Shown here: one piece after another, positions 33,391-42,427 of the stretch
Layout: every line of letters begins with the position of its first letter
Position numbering within the stretch: position 1 is the first letter of the stretch
Assembly (NCBI RefSeq): GCF_030816475.1
Contig: NZ_JAUSXF010000001.1
Location: 3,658,001 to 3,722,000 of the forward strand
Source of the DNA: Arthrobacter pascens
GTDB lineage: Bacteria; Actinomycetota; Actinomycetes; Actinomycetales; Micrococcaceae
Length of the DNA stretch: 64,000 nt
Direction of reading: 5' to 3'
Translations under genes and position numbers: made by a program
The notes under the pieces: model-generated
What the model saw: only the letters and a program-made list of their open reading frames with translations
Database searches by the model: none
Told to the model about the DNA's origin: nothing

Positions 33391-36300
33391 ATGCAGGAGG
33401 ATCAGCCAGCGGAAGCGGGATCGGAGGCGGGATTAACAGCCCGCCGGGGAGCGCCCCTGGGCCGCTTCAGCCGGCCCACCCGTGAATGGTTCCTCGGAGC
33501 CTTCTCAGAACCCACGCCTGCCCAGGACGGGGCGTGGGATGCCATTTCTTCCAGCTCTCACGCCCTCGTGGTGGCCCCCACCGGATCCGGAAAGACGCTG
33601 GCTGCTTTCCTATGGGCACTGGACAGGCTCCTCGTTTCGGCGCCCGCCCCGGATCAGGATTTCGCGGAGGCCGATGCCCCGGCCAGGAAGAAGGACAGGC
33701 GTCCGCAGACGCCCCGGCGCAAAACCCGGGTGCTGTATATCTCGCCCCTCAAAGCCCTTGGCGTGGACGTGGAACGGAACCTCCGTTCGCCCCTGATCGG
33801 CATCACCCAGACGGCCAAGCGCCTGGGGCTTCCGGCGCCGCTGATCACCGTGGGAGTCAGATCAGGAGATACGACGGCGGCCGACCGACGTGCGTTGCTC
33901 AGCCACCCGCCGGACATCCTCATCACCACTCCCGAATCGTTGTTCCTGATGCTGACATCCAGGGCGCGGGAGACCCTCGCAGAGGTGGACACCATCATCG
34001 TGGACGAGGTCCACGCGGTGGCCGGGAGCAAGCGCGGCGCCCACCTGGCAGTGTCCCTCGAGAGGCTGGATGCGCTTCTTCCCAAACCTGCCCAGCGCAT
34101 CGGGCTCTCAGCCACCGTGGAGCCGCGGGAGCTCGTGGCCCAGTTCCTCGCGGGCTCGGCTCCAGTGGAAATCGTGGCACCCGCCTCGCGCAAGAACTGG
34201 GACCTGTCTGTCTCGGTGCCCGTCGAGGACATGTCCGATCTCCAGGGGGCAGCAGGCGCCTTCGATTCGGGTCCCGCCTCCGGGCTGCAGCCGCAGGCCT
34301 CCATCTGGCCCCATGTAGAGGAAAAGATAGTTGACCTGGTGCTGGCCAATCAGTCCACCATCGTCTTCGCCAATTCCCGCCGCCTCGCCGAGCGGCTCAC
34401 GGCCCGGCTCAACGAAATCTACGCCGAACGGCAGCTGGCGGCCGTCGGCGGAGGTTGGGACGAACCGGCCGCTGAAATGGGGCGGGAGGCGTCTCCCGCT
34501 GCCGGCGTACCGCCGTCGACTGCCACACCCGCGCACATGATGGCGCAAGCCGGCAGCACATCAGGCGCTGATCCCGTCCTGGCCCGAGCCCACCATGGCT
34601 CTGTTTCCAAGGACCAGCGGGCCCTGATTGAGGATGACCTCAAATCGGGGCGGCTGCGCTGTGTTGTTGCCACATCATCCCTAGAGCTTGGCATCGACAT
34701 GGGCGCCGTGGACCTGGTGGTGCAGGTCGAGTCCCCGCCGTCCGTGGCTAGCGGGCTGCAGCGCGTGGGCCGCGCGGGGCACCAGGTGGGCGAGATATCG
34801 CAGGGCGTGCTGTTCCCCAAGCACCGCGCAGACCTGGTCCACACCGCGATCACCGTGGAAAGGATGCTCGAAGGCAAGATCGAGCGGCTCAGCATCCCCG
34901 CCAACCCCCTGGATATCCTCGCCCAGCAGACCGTCGCGGCCACTGCCTTGGGGAGCATCGACGTCGAGGAGTGGTTCGCCACCATCCGGCGGTCCGCCCC
35001 CTTCGCATCCCTTCCCCGCTCCGCGTTTGAAGCCACGCTGGATCTGCTGGCCGGCCGCTACCCGTCAGACGAGTTCGCCGAGCTCCGCCCCAGGATCATC
35101 TGGGACCGCAATGCCGGCACCATTGAGGGCAGGCCCGGGGCACAAAGGCTTGCGGTGACATCCGGCGGCACCATCCCGGACCGCGGCCTATTCGGCGTCT
35201 ACATCATCGGCACGGAAGTTGAAGGCTCTGCGTCGCCTTCCGGCGACGGCAAAACAGCTACGGCTACGCCCGCGAAAGGCGGCCGGCGGGTGGGCGAACT
35301 GGACGAGGAAATGGTGTACGAATCCAGGGTGGGCGACATCTTCGCGCTGGGCGCCACGAGCTGGAAGATCGAAGACATCACCCATGACCGCGTGCTCGTA
35401 TCCCCGGCGTTCGGGCAGCCGGGAAAGCTTCCGTTCTGGAAAGGCGACTCCCTCGGGCGCCCCATCGACCTGGGCCGCGCCCTGGGTGCCTTCGTCCGTG
35501 AATTGTCCGCGGCCGACGTCGGGCCTGCCACCGAACGCTGCAAGGCCAGCGGCCTGGACGAATTCGCCGCCAACAACCTCATCCAATACCTGACCGAACA
35601 GAAGCTGGCCACGGAGGTCGTCCCGAGCGACACCACCCTGGTGGTTGAGCGCTTCCACGACGAACTGGGCGACTGGCGGGTCATCCTGCACAGCCCGTTC
35701 GGCATGCCGGTGCACGCGCCCTGGGCGCTCGCCGTCGGGCAGCGCCTCCAGCAGCGGTATGGGCTGGACGGCTCCGCAATGGCCGCTGACGACGGCATCG
35801 TACTGCGCGTCCCGATGATGGAGGACGAGCCGCCGGGGGCCGAACTTTTCCTCTTCGACCCCGACGAGCTGGAGCAGATCGTCACGGCTGAGGTAGGCGG
35901 AAGTGCGCTCTTCGCCTCCCGCTTCCGCGAGTGCGCCGCCCGCGCGCTGCTGCTCCCCCGGCAGACCCCGGGCAAACGGCAGCCGCTCTGGCAGCAGCGC
36001 CAGCGGTCGGCGCAGTTGCTTGACGTGGCCAGGAAATACCCAGCGTTCCCCATCGTCCTGGAAACTGTCCGGGAGTGCCTCCAGGACGTCTACGACCTTC
36101 CCGCCCTTAAAGAGATTGCTGCGTCCGTGGAACGCCGTGAGCTGCGGATCGTGCAGACCACCACCCAGCAGCCCTCGCCCTTCGCCAAGTCCCTGCTGTT
36201 CGGGTACGTGGCCCAGTTCCTGTACGAGGGCGACTCCCCGCTGGCCGAGCGCCGTGCCGCCGCCCTTGCGCTGGACTCGACGCTCCTGAATGAACTCCTT

Positions 36301-38421
36301 GGCCGGGTTGAACTACGGGAACTGCTGGACGCCAAGGTCATTGAAGCCACGGAACGCGAGCTCCAGCGCCTCGCACCGGACCGCCGAGCCCGCGGCGTGG
36401 AGGGCGTGGCGGACCTGCTCCGCCTCCTGGGTCCGCTGGCAGCAGAGGAAGTGGCCGCCCGTCTTGTCGGGGAGATGGCTACCAGCGCCATGGGCGAACC
36501 CGACGCAGACGACGCGGCACCTGATCCTCCGCCGGCCAGCACGGCGGTGGCTACCTCCCACCTGGTTTCGCTGCAGCGGGCCAATCGCGCCATCAGGGTG
36601 AACATCGGCGGGGTGGAGCGTTTTGCTGCCGTGGAGGACTCGGCCCGCCTGCGCGACGCCATCGGCGTTCCACTGCCCATGGGCGTTCCCCTCGCCTTCA
36701 TCGAACCCGTGGCCGACCCGTTGGGCGACCTCGTCTCGCGCTACGCCCGCACGCACGGGCCCTTCACTGCCACGGAAGCCGCGGCGCGGCTGGGACTCGG
36801 GGTGGCTGTCGTAGGCACCGCCCTGAAAAGGCTCGCCGCTGACGGCCGCGTCGTGGAAGGTGAATTCCGGCCGCACGGACCTCCGCCGGATATCGCCACA
36901 ACAGGCAGTGAGGAGGGCCAGCAGGAACAGGCACTCCACGAAATGGTGCCTCCTCATCCGACCAGCAGCGAGTGGTGCGATGCCGAGGTCCTCCGGAGGC
37001 TCCGGCGTCGTTCGTTGGCCGCCCTCCGCGCTGAAGTAGAGCCAGTAGACGCTACCGCATACGGTCGTTTCCTTCCCGCCTGGCAGCATGTCCGCACGCC
37101 GGGGGCCGGACGCAGCCAGCCTGCCCTGCGTGGACTGGATGGGATAGTCACTGCCATCGATCAGCTGTCCGGGGTGCCTGTACCGGCGTCGGCCTGGGAG
37201 CCCCTGGTCCTGGCGAGCAGGGTCACGGATTACCAGCCTGCCATGTTGGACGAACTCATGGCCGCCGGTGAGATCCTCTGGTCCGGGGCTGGGGCGCTGC
37301 CTGGAAACGACGGCTGGATTAGCCTCCACCTGGCCGATTCCGCCGAGCTCACGCTGAACCCTGCCATCGAATACGAACCAGGCGACGCGCAGCAGCGGCT
37401 GCTCGACCACCTCCGGAACAACGGCGGTGGGTACTTCTTCCGGCAACTGACTGACGTTGCCGGTGGTATGGATTCTGTGCTGGCGGACCAGGATGTGGTC
37501 TCCGCCCTTTGGGACCTTGCCTGGGCCGGAAGGATCACCGGGGACACGTTCGCGCCTGTGCGCGCCCTCATCGCCGGAGGCCACACGGCCCACCGCCAGG
37601 TCGCCCGCACGCCCCGGGCACGCTCACCGCGCCTCAGCCGGCTCGGCCGCTCGCACGGCACCGGACTGCTCGGCTCAGCGGGGCTCGGCTCGGGCCTTGG
37701 CGGAGGACGGAACGGTTCAGCTTCCGGAGTCGCGGCCACTCCCCCGCTGGCGGCGGGCCGGTGGTCCGCACTGCCGCTGCCCGAACTGGATCCCACCATT
37801 CACGCGCGCGCCACCGCTGAACTGCTACTGGACCGCTACGGCGTGGTGACCAGGGGCTCCGTTATGGCCGAGCAGATACTGGGGGGATTCGGTCTGATGT
37901 ACAAGGTCCTCGCACGGCTGGAAGAGGCTGGCCGCTGCCGGCGAGGGTACTTCATTGAACACCTGGGGGCGGCGCAGTTCGCGGTTCCGGCAACCGTGGA
38001 CAGGCTTCGCTCCTACTCGGAGGACAGCCAGCTTGCCAAGGCGGACCCTGTGGCGCTGGCCCTGGCGGCCACAGATCCGGCCAACCCCTATGGCGCCGCG
38101 CTGCCGTGGCCGGCTCTCAATGAAGAGGCGGGTACGGGGCATCGTCCGGGGCGGAAGGCCGGCGCCCTGGTGGTGCTCGTTGACGGCGCCCTGGTCCTGT
38201 ATGTGGAACGCGGCGGAAAGACGCTGCTGGCCTTTAGCGACGACGACGCCGTACTGTCGGCCGCCGGCTCAGCCCTGGTAGGGGTCGTGACCCGCGGGGC
38301 AGTGGACAAGCTGATCATGGAGAAGGTCAACGGCCACGGCATCCTGGACACTCCGATAGCTGCAGCACTGGCTGCTGCCGGGGCCTACTCCACCCCCAAG
38401 GGGCTGAGGATCCGTGCCTGA
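33391..38421 (+). CDS. lhr: Lhr-type ATP-dependent DNA helicase (long form)
   Basis: 1676 residues, within the range of long Lhr proteins. Superfamily 2 core: Q-like region TPAQDGAWDAISS, Walker A APTGSGKT (Lys68), DEVH box (205-208), motif III SATVEP, motif IV TIVFANSRRLAERL, motif V TSSLELGIDMGAVDLVVQ, motif VI QRVGRAGHQ. Beyond about residue 900 is the long C-terminal region, built of winged-helix modules in characterised Lhr proteins. It translocates 3' to 5' on single-stranded DNA and is DNA-damage induced in mycobacteria. The nei-type gene 26 nt downstream forms a repair operon, as in other Actinobacteria. Confidence 0.96.
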   Translation: MQEDQPAEAGSEAGLTARRGAPLGRFSRPTREWFLGAFSEPTPAQDGAWDAISSSSHALVVAPTGSGKTLAAFLWALDRLLVSAPAPDQDFAEADAPARKKDRRPQTPRRKTRVLYISPLKALGVDVERNLRSPLIGITQTAKRLGLPAPLITVGVRSGDTTAADRRALLSHPPDILITTPESLFLMLTSRARETLAEVDTIIVDEVHAVAGSKRGAHLAVSLERLDALLPKPAQRIGLSATVEPRELVAQFLAGSAPVEIVAPASRKNWDLSVSVPVEDMSDLQGAAGAFDSGPASGLQPQASIWPHVEEKIVDLVLANQSTIVFANSRRLAERLTARLNEIYAERQLAAVGGGWDEPAAEMGREASPAAGVPPSTATPAHMMAQAGSTSGADPVLARAHHGSVSKDQRALIEDDLKSGRLRCVVATSSLELGIDMGAVDLVVQVESPPSVASGLQRVGRAGHQVGEISQGVLFPKHRADLVHTAITVERMLEGKIERLSIPANPLDILAQQTVAATALGSIDVEEWFATIRRSAPFASLPRSAFEATLDLLAGRYPSDEFAELRPRIIWDRNAGTIEGRPGAQRLAVTSGGTIPDRGLFGVYIIGTEVEGSASPSGDGKTATATPAKGGRRVGELDEEMVYESRVGDIFALGATSWKIEDITHDRVLVSPAFGQPGKLPFWKGDSLGRPIDLGRALGAFVRELSAADVGPATERCKASGLDEFAANNLIQYLTEQKLATEVVPSDTTLVVERFHDELGDWRVILHSPFGMPVHAPWALAVGQRLQQRYGLDGSAMAADDGIVLRVPMMEDEPPGAELFLFDPDELEQIVTAEVGGSALFASRFRECAARALLLPRQTPGKRQPLWQQRQRSAQLLDVARKYPAFPIVLETVRECLQDVYDLPALKEIAASVERRELRIVQTTTQQPSPFAKSLLFGYVAQFLYEGDSPLAERRAAALALDSTLLNELLGRVELRELLDAKVIEATERELQRLAPDRRARGVEGVADLLRLLGPLAAEEVAARLVGEMATSAMGEPDADDAAPDPPPASTAVATSHLVSLQRANRAIRVNIGGVERFAAVEDSARLRDAIGVPLPMGVPLAFIEPVADPLGDLVSRYARTHGPFTATEAAARLGLGVAVVGTALKRLAADGRVVEGEFRPHGPPPDIATTGSEEGQQEQALHEMVPPHPTSSEWCDAEVLRRLRRRSLAALRAEVEPVDATAYGRFLPAWQHVRTPGAGRSQPALRGLDGIVTAIDQLSGVPVPASAWEPLVLASRVTDYQPAMLDELMAAGEILWSGAGALPGNDGWISLHLADSAELTLNPAIEYEPGDAQQRLLDHLRNNGGGYFFRQLTDVAGGMDSVLADQDVVSALWDLAWAGRITGDTFAPVRALIAGGHTAHRQVARTPRARSPRLSRLGRSHGTGLLGSAGLGSGLGGGRNGSASGVAATPPLAAGRWSALPLPELDPTIHARATAELLLDRYGVVTRGSVMAEQILGGFGLMYKVLARLEEAGRCRRGYFIEHLGAAQFAVPATVDRLRSYSEDSQLAKADPVALALAATDPANPYGAALPWPALNEEAGTGHRPGRKAGALVVLVDGALVLYVERGGKTLLAFSDDDAVLSAAGSALVGVVTRGAVDKLIMEKVNGHGILDTPIAAALAAAGAYSTPKGLRIRA

Positions 38422-38447
38422 ACCGGGGATGCGGGAGGTGGGGATCA

Positions 38448-39326
38448 GTGCCTGAGGGCGATTCCGTCTGGCGCGCCGCCAGCCAGCTGCACCAGGCCCT
38501 GTCCGGGCAGAAGCTCATCGCCTCCGACTTCCGCGTGCCCCGGTTCGCCACCCTTAATCTGGTCGGCTGGACAGTGGAAGAGGTGGTTCCCCGCGGAAAG
38601 CATCTGCTCATGCGGGTGCAAGGGCCGGACAACCAGAAACTCACTATCCACTCGCACCTGAAGATGGAAGGGGCGTGGCAGGTCTATCCGCCGGGTGGAC
38701 TCTGGCGGAAACCGGGATTTACTGCCAGGTGCGTGCTCCGGACGGCGACGGCGGACGCCGTCGGCTTTTCCCTGGGAATTGTGGAGGTGGTCCGCACCGC
38801 GGACGAGGATTCGATCGTAGGGTACTTGGGACCGGACCTGCTCGGTCCCGACTGGGACCCGGCAGAGGCGGAACGGCGGATCCGGGCAGCTCCGAATGTG
38901 CCCATCGGGGTCGCGCTGCTGGACCAGCGCAACCTCGCCGGCATCGGGAACGTCTATCGCTGCGAGTCCTGCTTCCTTTCAGGTCTCCACCCGGCGTCGC
39001 CCGTTTCGGCCGTTCCGGACCTCGTGGCCCTTATCACCGACGCCAAACAGCTCCTCGAAGCCAACCTCGGCTCGGGCCGCCGGACGACCGTCCTCGACTC
39101 CCGCGGAAACCCGCGTGGAAATCCCCGTGGAAACCCGGGCGGGATACCCATGGGGATGTCCGCGAGACGGATGCCGAGGCCAGCCGGCTACTGGGTCTAC
39201 GGACGGGAGCATCGGCCATGCCTGAGATGCGGAACCCCGATCCGCCGCGATGTCCTGGGCAAGCCCAACGGCGAGGAAGAACGGGACATCTTTTTCTGCC
39301 CGCAGTGCCAGCCGTTACTGTCCTAG
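38448..39326 (+). CDS. nei: Fpg/Nei-family DNA glycosylase (Nei2-type)
   Basis: 292 residues. GTG start with GGAGG about 8 nt upstream gives the mature N terminus Pro2-Glu3 (PEGDSVWRAA), the nucleophile and catalytic acid. Lys in PRGKHLLM, the H2TH region with NLAGIGNVYRCE, and a C-terminal zinc finger PCLRCGTPI...FFCPQCQP. Between H2TH and zinc finger is an unusual tandem RGNPRGNPRGNP encoded by 12-bp repeats (39101-39139). Removes oxidised pyrimidines and nicks the abasic site. Operon partner of lhr. Confidence 0.93.
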   Translation: MPEGDSVWRAASQLHQALSGQKLIASDFRVPRFATLNLVGWTVEEVVPRGKHLLMRVQGPDNQKLTIHSHLKMEGAWQVYPPGGLWRKPGFTARCVLRTATADAVGFSLGIVEVVRTADEDSIVGYLGPDLLGPDWDPAEAERRIRAAPNVPIGVALLDQRNLAGIGNVYRCESCFLSGLHPASPVSAVPDLVALITDAKQLLEANLGSGRRTTVLDSRGNPRGNPRGNPGGIPMGMSARRMPRPAGYWVYGREHRPCLRCGTPIRRDVLGKPNGEEERDIFFCPQCQPLLS

Positions 39327-39336
39327 GGATGGCGCA

Positions 39337-39357
39337 CGCCCGGCTAAAGACCGGGCG
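39337..39357. terminator. Small hairpin after nei
   Basis: CGCCCGG (39337-39343) pairs with CCGGGCG (39351-39357) around a 7-nt loop, 10 nt after the stop. Possible terminator between convergent genes. Confidence 0.4.
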
Positions 39358-39380
39358 GTCCGTCATCAACCACGCAGACA

Positions 39381-40064
39381 TCAACTGCGCAGAGTGGCGT
39401 CCTGCCTGTCAGAATCCCCGGCACCGTCCACGGCCCTGTCCCCTGCACTATCCGCGGCTCTAGGGTCCTGCTTATCGCCGGCAATCACAGCGGGAACCAT
39501 AAAGCGGGGCAGCAGCAGCTGTACCAGGGGTCCGATGGCCAGGGCGTACACGACCGTGCCCACGCCTATCGAACCGCCCAGCAGCCATCCGATTGCGAGC
39601 ACCACTACCTCAATCAAGGTGCGGGACACACGGACGGACCACCCTGTGCGCCGGGCCAGGCCCGTCATCAGGCCGTCACGCGCACCCGGGCCGAACCTTG
39701 CGCCGATGTAGCAAGCCGAGGCGATACCGTTCAGCAGTACGGCGCCTGCGAGCATCCCGATCTGGCCGCCAAGGTGGGAGATAGCCGGGATCACTGCCAG
39801 GCCGATATCCGCGAACACACCGACCAGCACGGCGTTGCACAAGGTGCCGAAACCGGGCCATTGGCGCAGCGGAATCCAGAGGAGCAGCACCAGGAAGCTC
39901 ACGGCGATGACGACTACGCCAATGCTCAGGCCGGTCTTGCCCGCCAGTCCCTGATGGAACACATCCCAGGGGTCCAGGCCAAGCCCGGCACGGATGAAAA
40001 CGGCAAGGGAGATTCCGTACATGGCAAGGCCGGCAAAGAGCTGGAGTAGTCTGCGAGTCATCAT
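39381..40064 (-). CDS. YczE/YitT-like membrane protein
   Basis: 227 residues with five to six membrane helices: LLQLFAGLAMYGISLAVFIRAGLGLDPWDVFHQGL is the YczE-type N terminus; GVVVIAVSFLVLLLWIPL, AGAVLLNGIASACYIGARFGPGARDGLMTGL and LIEVVVLAIGWLLGGSIGVGTVVYAL follow. A hydrophilic acidic tail of about 25 residues. Function unknown. It is divergent from a MocR regulator, a known recurrent pairing (YczE/YczR type). Confidence 0.88.
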   Translation of the reverse strand: MMTRRLLQLFAGLAMYGISLAVFIRAGLGLDPWDVFHQGLAGKTGLSIGVVVIAVSFLVLLLWIPLRQWPGFGTLCNAVLVGVFADIGLAVIPAISHLGGQIGMLAGAVLLNGIASACYIGARFGPGARDGLMTGLARRTGWSVRVSRTLIEVVVLAIGWLLGGSIGVGTVVYALAIGPLVQLLLPRFMVPAVIAGDKQDPRAADSAGDRAVDGAGDSDRQDATLRS

Positions 40065-40082
40065 GCACTTACCCTCTCAGAG

Positions 40083-40121
40083 AACTGGCATTGATTTACA
40101 TAGCCAGTTTGAGATACTGGC
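40083..40121. promoter_or_regulatory. MocR operator and divergent promoter
   Basis: Three ACTGGC boxes: AACTGGC (40083-40089), inverted GCCAGTT (40103-40109) and direct ACTGGC (40116-40121). MocR dimers often bind paired direct repeats, which fits. TTGATT (40091-40096) and GATACT (40113-40118) are a 16-bp-spaced promoter whose start point would be the A of the regulator ATG (40125), suggesting a leaderless autoregulated mRNA. Confidence 0.55.
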
Positions 40122-40124
40122 TTT

Positions 40125-41726
40125 ATGTCCGGCTCCTTGAACCCCTCCTCCCTGGCCCGCCTGCTGGGCAACTGGCACGCCGGCGCCGCCCCCGCCTACC
40201 GCGAGCTGGCCGACGTCGTTCGCCTCCTGGTCCTGGATGGCAGGGTACCGCTGGACACCGCTTTGCCGAGCGAGCGGGCTCTGTCCGAAACCCTCGGCAT
40301 CAGCCGGACCACAGTGACGGCCGCCTATGCGCACCTGCGGGAGCAGGGCTTCCTCAGCAGCGGTCAGGGCAGCCGGGGTCGTACTCGGATCCCCCGCATC
40401 ACGCCGCTGGGCACGACGCTGGTGACAGGCCACGGGCTCACGACTTCCGGGCGCAGTTCTCCCGGCCCCTCGGGCCCCGGCCCCTCAGCGCCAGGGCTAG
40501 CGGCACCGGGGCTCGCAGCCCCGGGACTGGCGGCGCCTGATGGGCTCATAGACCTCGCCTACGCCTCAATGCCTGCCAGCGGCGAAGTGGTGCACCGCGC
40601 GTTCGCCGCCGCCCTCACCGAGCTTCCTGCCCTATTGCCGGGATTCGGGTACGACGCCATCGGCTTGCTGCCCCTTCGCGAGGCCATCGCGGAGCGTTAC
40701 AGTTCCGCCGGGGTCCGGACCACGAGCGCGCAGATCCTGGTGACGTCAGGCGCCCAGCATGCTCTCAACATCGTGATCCGTGCCCTCGCCGGACGCCAGG
40801 ACAAGATCCTGATGGAGCATCCCAGCTACCCCAATGCCCTGGATGCCATCCGTGTGGCGGGCTGCCGGCCGGTTCCTGTCGCGTTCAGCCAGGCCGTCCA
40901 CGGAGCCGCAGATGACGCTGGCGGCAATCCCGGAAGCAGCAGCCGTCATGTGTATGCGTGGGACATGCACGCCCTCCAGACCGCAATGATGCAGCAGCGG
41001 CCCAGGATTGCGTATGTGGTGCCGGACTTCCACAACCCCACGGGCCAGGCGATGAAGGATGCCCAGCGGCGCCAGCTGGTCCGCGCCGCTGAGGCTGCGG
41101 GAACAGTGCTGGTGGTGGATGAGACACTCCGTGAGCTGAACCTCGACGGCGCCGTGACCACTCCGGTGGCTGCTTTCAGTTCCGGGGTGGTCACCATCGG
41201 CTCGCTCAGCAAATCGCATTGGGGCGGACTCCGCACGGGTTGGATCCGTGCCTCCGAACCCCTGATCCAGCGGTTCGCTGCCGCACGGACCTCCCTGGAT
41301 CTGGGCGGCCCGGTCATGGAGCAGCTGGCAGCAGCGCACCTGGTAAGGGCCATGGACGAGCCCCTGCCCGGCCGCCTTGAGGCGCTCCGGCGGAACCGGT
41401 CCGCACTGCTGGAACTGCTTCACGGGCACCTGCCGGACTGGGAAGCTGCCTGGCCTTCCGGGGGCCTGTCTGTCTGGTGCAAACTGCCCGCACCGATGAG
41501 TACTGCGCTGACGGTCATCGCCCCGGACTTTGGCATCCGGCTGGCTGCAGGGCCGCGCTTCGGAATCGGCGGCGCGTTCGAACGCTATCTCCGCGTGCCG
41601 TTCACCTTGCCGCCGGAGCAGTTGGAAACGGCGGTCCGTGCCCTGAAATCGGCCCAGGACAAGCTCGACGCCGCCCCGCAGCTCCGCCGGACGCTCAAGA
41701 CAGCCCCTGCCGTGGCCATCGCCTGA
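40125..41726 (+). CDS. MocR-family regulator (GntR winged helix fused to PLP aminotransferase-like domain), YczR type
   Basis: 533 residues. N-terminal GntR winged helix (AYRELADVVRLLVLDGRVPLDTALPSERALSETLGISRTTVTAAYAHL). A linker contains APGLA repeats (about 115-138). The fold-type I PLP domain has the Schiff-base Lys363 in GSLSKSHWGGLRTGW, VPDFHNPTGQAM and VVDETLREL. It binds PLP or an adduct and controls the divergent yczE-like gene. The operator boxes reach to 3 bp before its start codon. Confidence 0.92.
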   Translation: MSGSLNPSSLARLLGNWHAGAAPAYRELADVVRLLVLDGRVPLDTALPSERALSETLGISRTTVTAAYAHLREQGFLSSGQGSRGRTRIPRITPLGTTLVTGHGLTTSGRSSPGPSGPGPSAPGLAAPGLAAPGLAAPDGLIDLAYASMPASGEVVHRAFAAALTELPALLPGFGYDAIGLLPLREAIAERYSSAGVRTTSAQILVTSGAQHALNIVIRALAGRQDKILMEHPSYPNALDAIRVAGCRPVPVAFSQAVHGAADDAGGNPGSSSRHVYAWDMHALQTAMMQQRPRIAYVVPDFHNPTGQAMKDAQRRQLVRAAEAAGTVLVVDETLRELNLDGAVTTPVAAFSSGVVTIGSLSKSHWGGLRTGWIRASEPLIQRFAAARTSLDLGGPVMEQLAAAHLVRAMDEPLPGRLEALRRNRSALLELLHGHLPDWEAAWPSGGLSVWCKLPAPMSTALTVIAPDFGIRLAAGPRFGIGGAFERYLRVPFTLPPEQLETAVRALKSAQDKLDAAPQLRRTLKTAPAVAIA

Positions 41727-41841
41727 CTTCCCGCAGAAAACCCGGGCCTCCGGTTAGCGGGGACGGGGACTTTTCCGGAGCTGATGAAGGACGGTGGCTC
41801 CGTCGCTGTCCCCGGGTGAAGGGCAACACCGCACCGGATCG

Positions 41842-42348
41842 TTAGGAACTGCTGTCCGCAACGGGCCTTGCGGAGCGGCCCATGCGCTGCTTTGCCGTGT
41901 TGCTTCCGGCGCCGACGGGGACATGCGCAGTGGCTTTGGCCAGCCCGAAAAGTGGCATGCCGTTGTACACCACCTCGATGCCTCCGGCGGGTACTTGATA
42001 GGTTTCGTGCCAGACGCCTACATCCCCGGTTCCGGAAAGCTCTTTCATGAAGCGCCGCCACGGTTCCAGGTGCGGTGAGTCGCGGTCCGCCGCGAATTTC
42101 CGAAGATGCTCCGGACTCTGCCAGTAACTGAGGAGTACCGTGGTGCGCCCGAACCACTGCTCATACCCCAGCAAGCCCGACGCCGGATCGGCGGCGAGAT
42201 GCTGGAGCATCCTGGGCATCGAGGCGGCGACCTTTGCAACGGTTCTGACCTTCCACCACCGGTTCGCGCGCATTCCGATGAGGAAGACGGTCACCGACTC
42301 ACTTTCGAGATCAGCGGTGTAACGGCCGGGGAATACCTGCTGCGCCAT
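41842..42348 (-). CDS. DUF4188 protein
   Basis: 168 residues, AGGAG 5-6 nt before ATG 42348. Dimeric alpha/beta-barrel-like pattern: VTVFLIGMRANRWWKVRTVAKVAASMPRML, YEQWFGRTTVLLSYWQSPEHLRKFA, then GDVGVWHETYQVPAGGIEVVYNGMPLFGLAKA. These are the conserved blocks of DUF4188, likely haem- or small-molecule binding by fold analogy but uncharacterised. Divergent from a TetR gene with shared operator repeats. Confidence 0.85.
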   Translation of the reverse strand: MAQQVFPGRYTADLESESVTVFLIGMRANRWWKVRTVAKVAASMPRMLQHLAADPASGLLGYEQWFGRTTVLLSYWQSPEHLRKFAADRDSPHLEPWRRFMKELSGTGDVGVWHETYQVPAGGIEVVYNGMPLFGLAKATAHVPVGAGSNTAKQRMGRSARPVADSSS

Positions 42349-42364
42349 GGAAGCTCCTAGGAAG

Positions 42365-42422
42365 TGTTGTTTCTTTTATTTGATAACGCAGTTACAAAAC
42401 AACGTTATGAAACAACGTTATG
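42365..42422. promoter_or_regulatory. Tandem operator between DUF4188 and TetR genes
   Basis: Two adjacent exact 13-bp direct repeats AAACAACGTTATG (42397-42409, 42410-42422), each with an AACGTT palindromic core, plus an inverted partial copy TGTTGTTTC (42365-42373 region). TTGATA at 42380-42385 is a possible -35 box for the TetR gene. The repeats lie just before the TetR start codon. Confidence 0.6.
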
Positions 42423-42427
42423 GAACA

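Noticed and set aside
36313..37593. 426-codon frame antisense to lhr
   Set aside because: Entirely inside a certain gene on the opposite strand; no recognisable domain.
42347..42427. N-terminal extension of the TetR gene
   Set aside because: It would encode an atypical Cys/Phe-rich leader and translate through the operator repeats.
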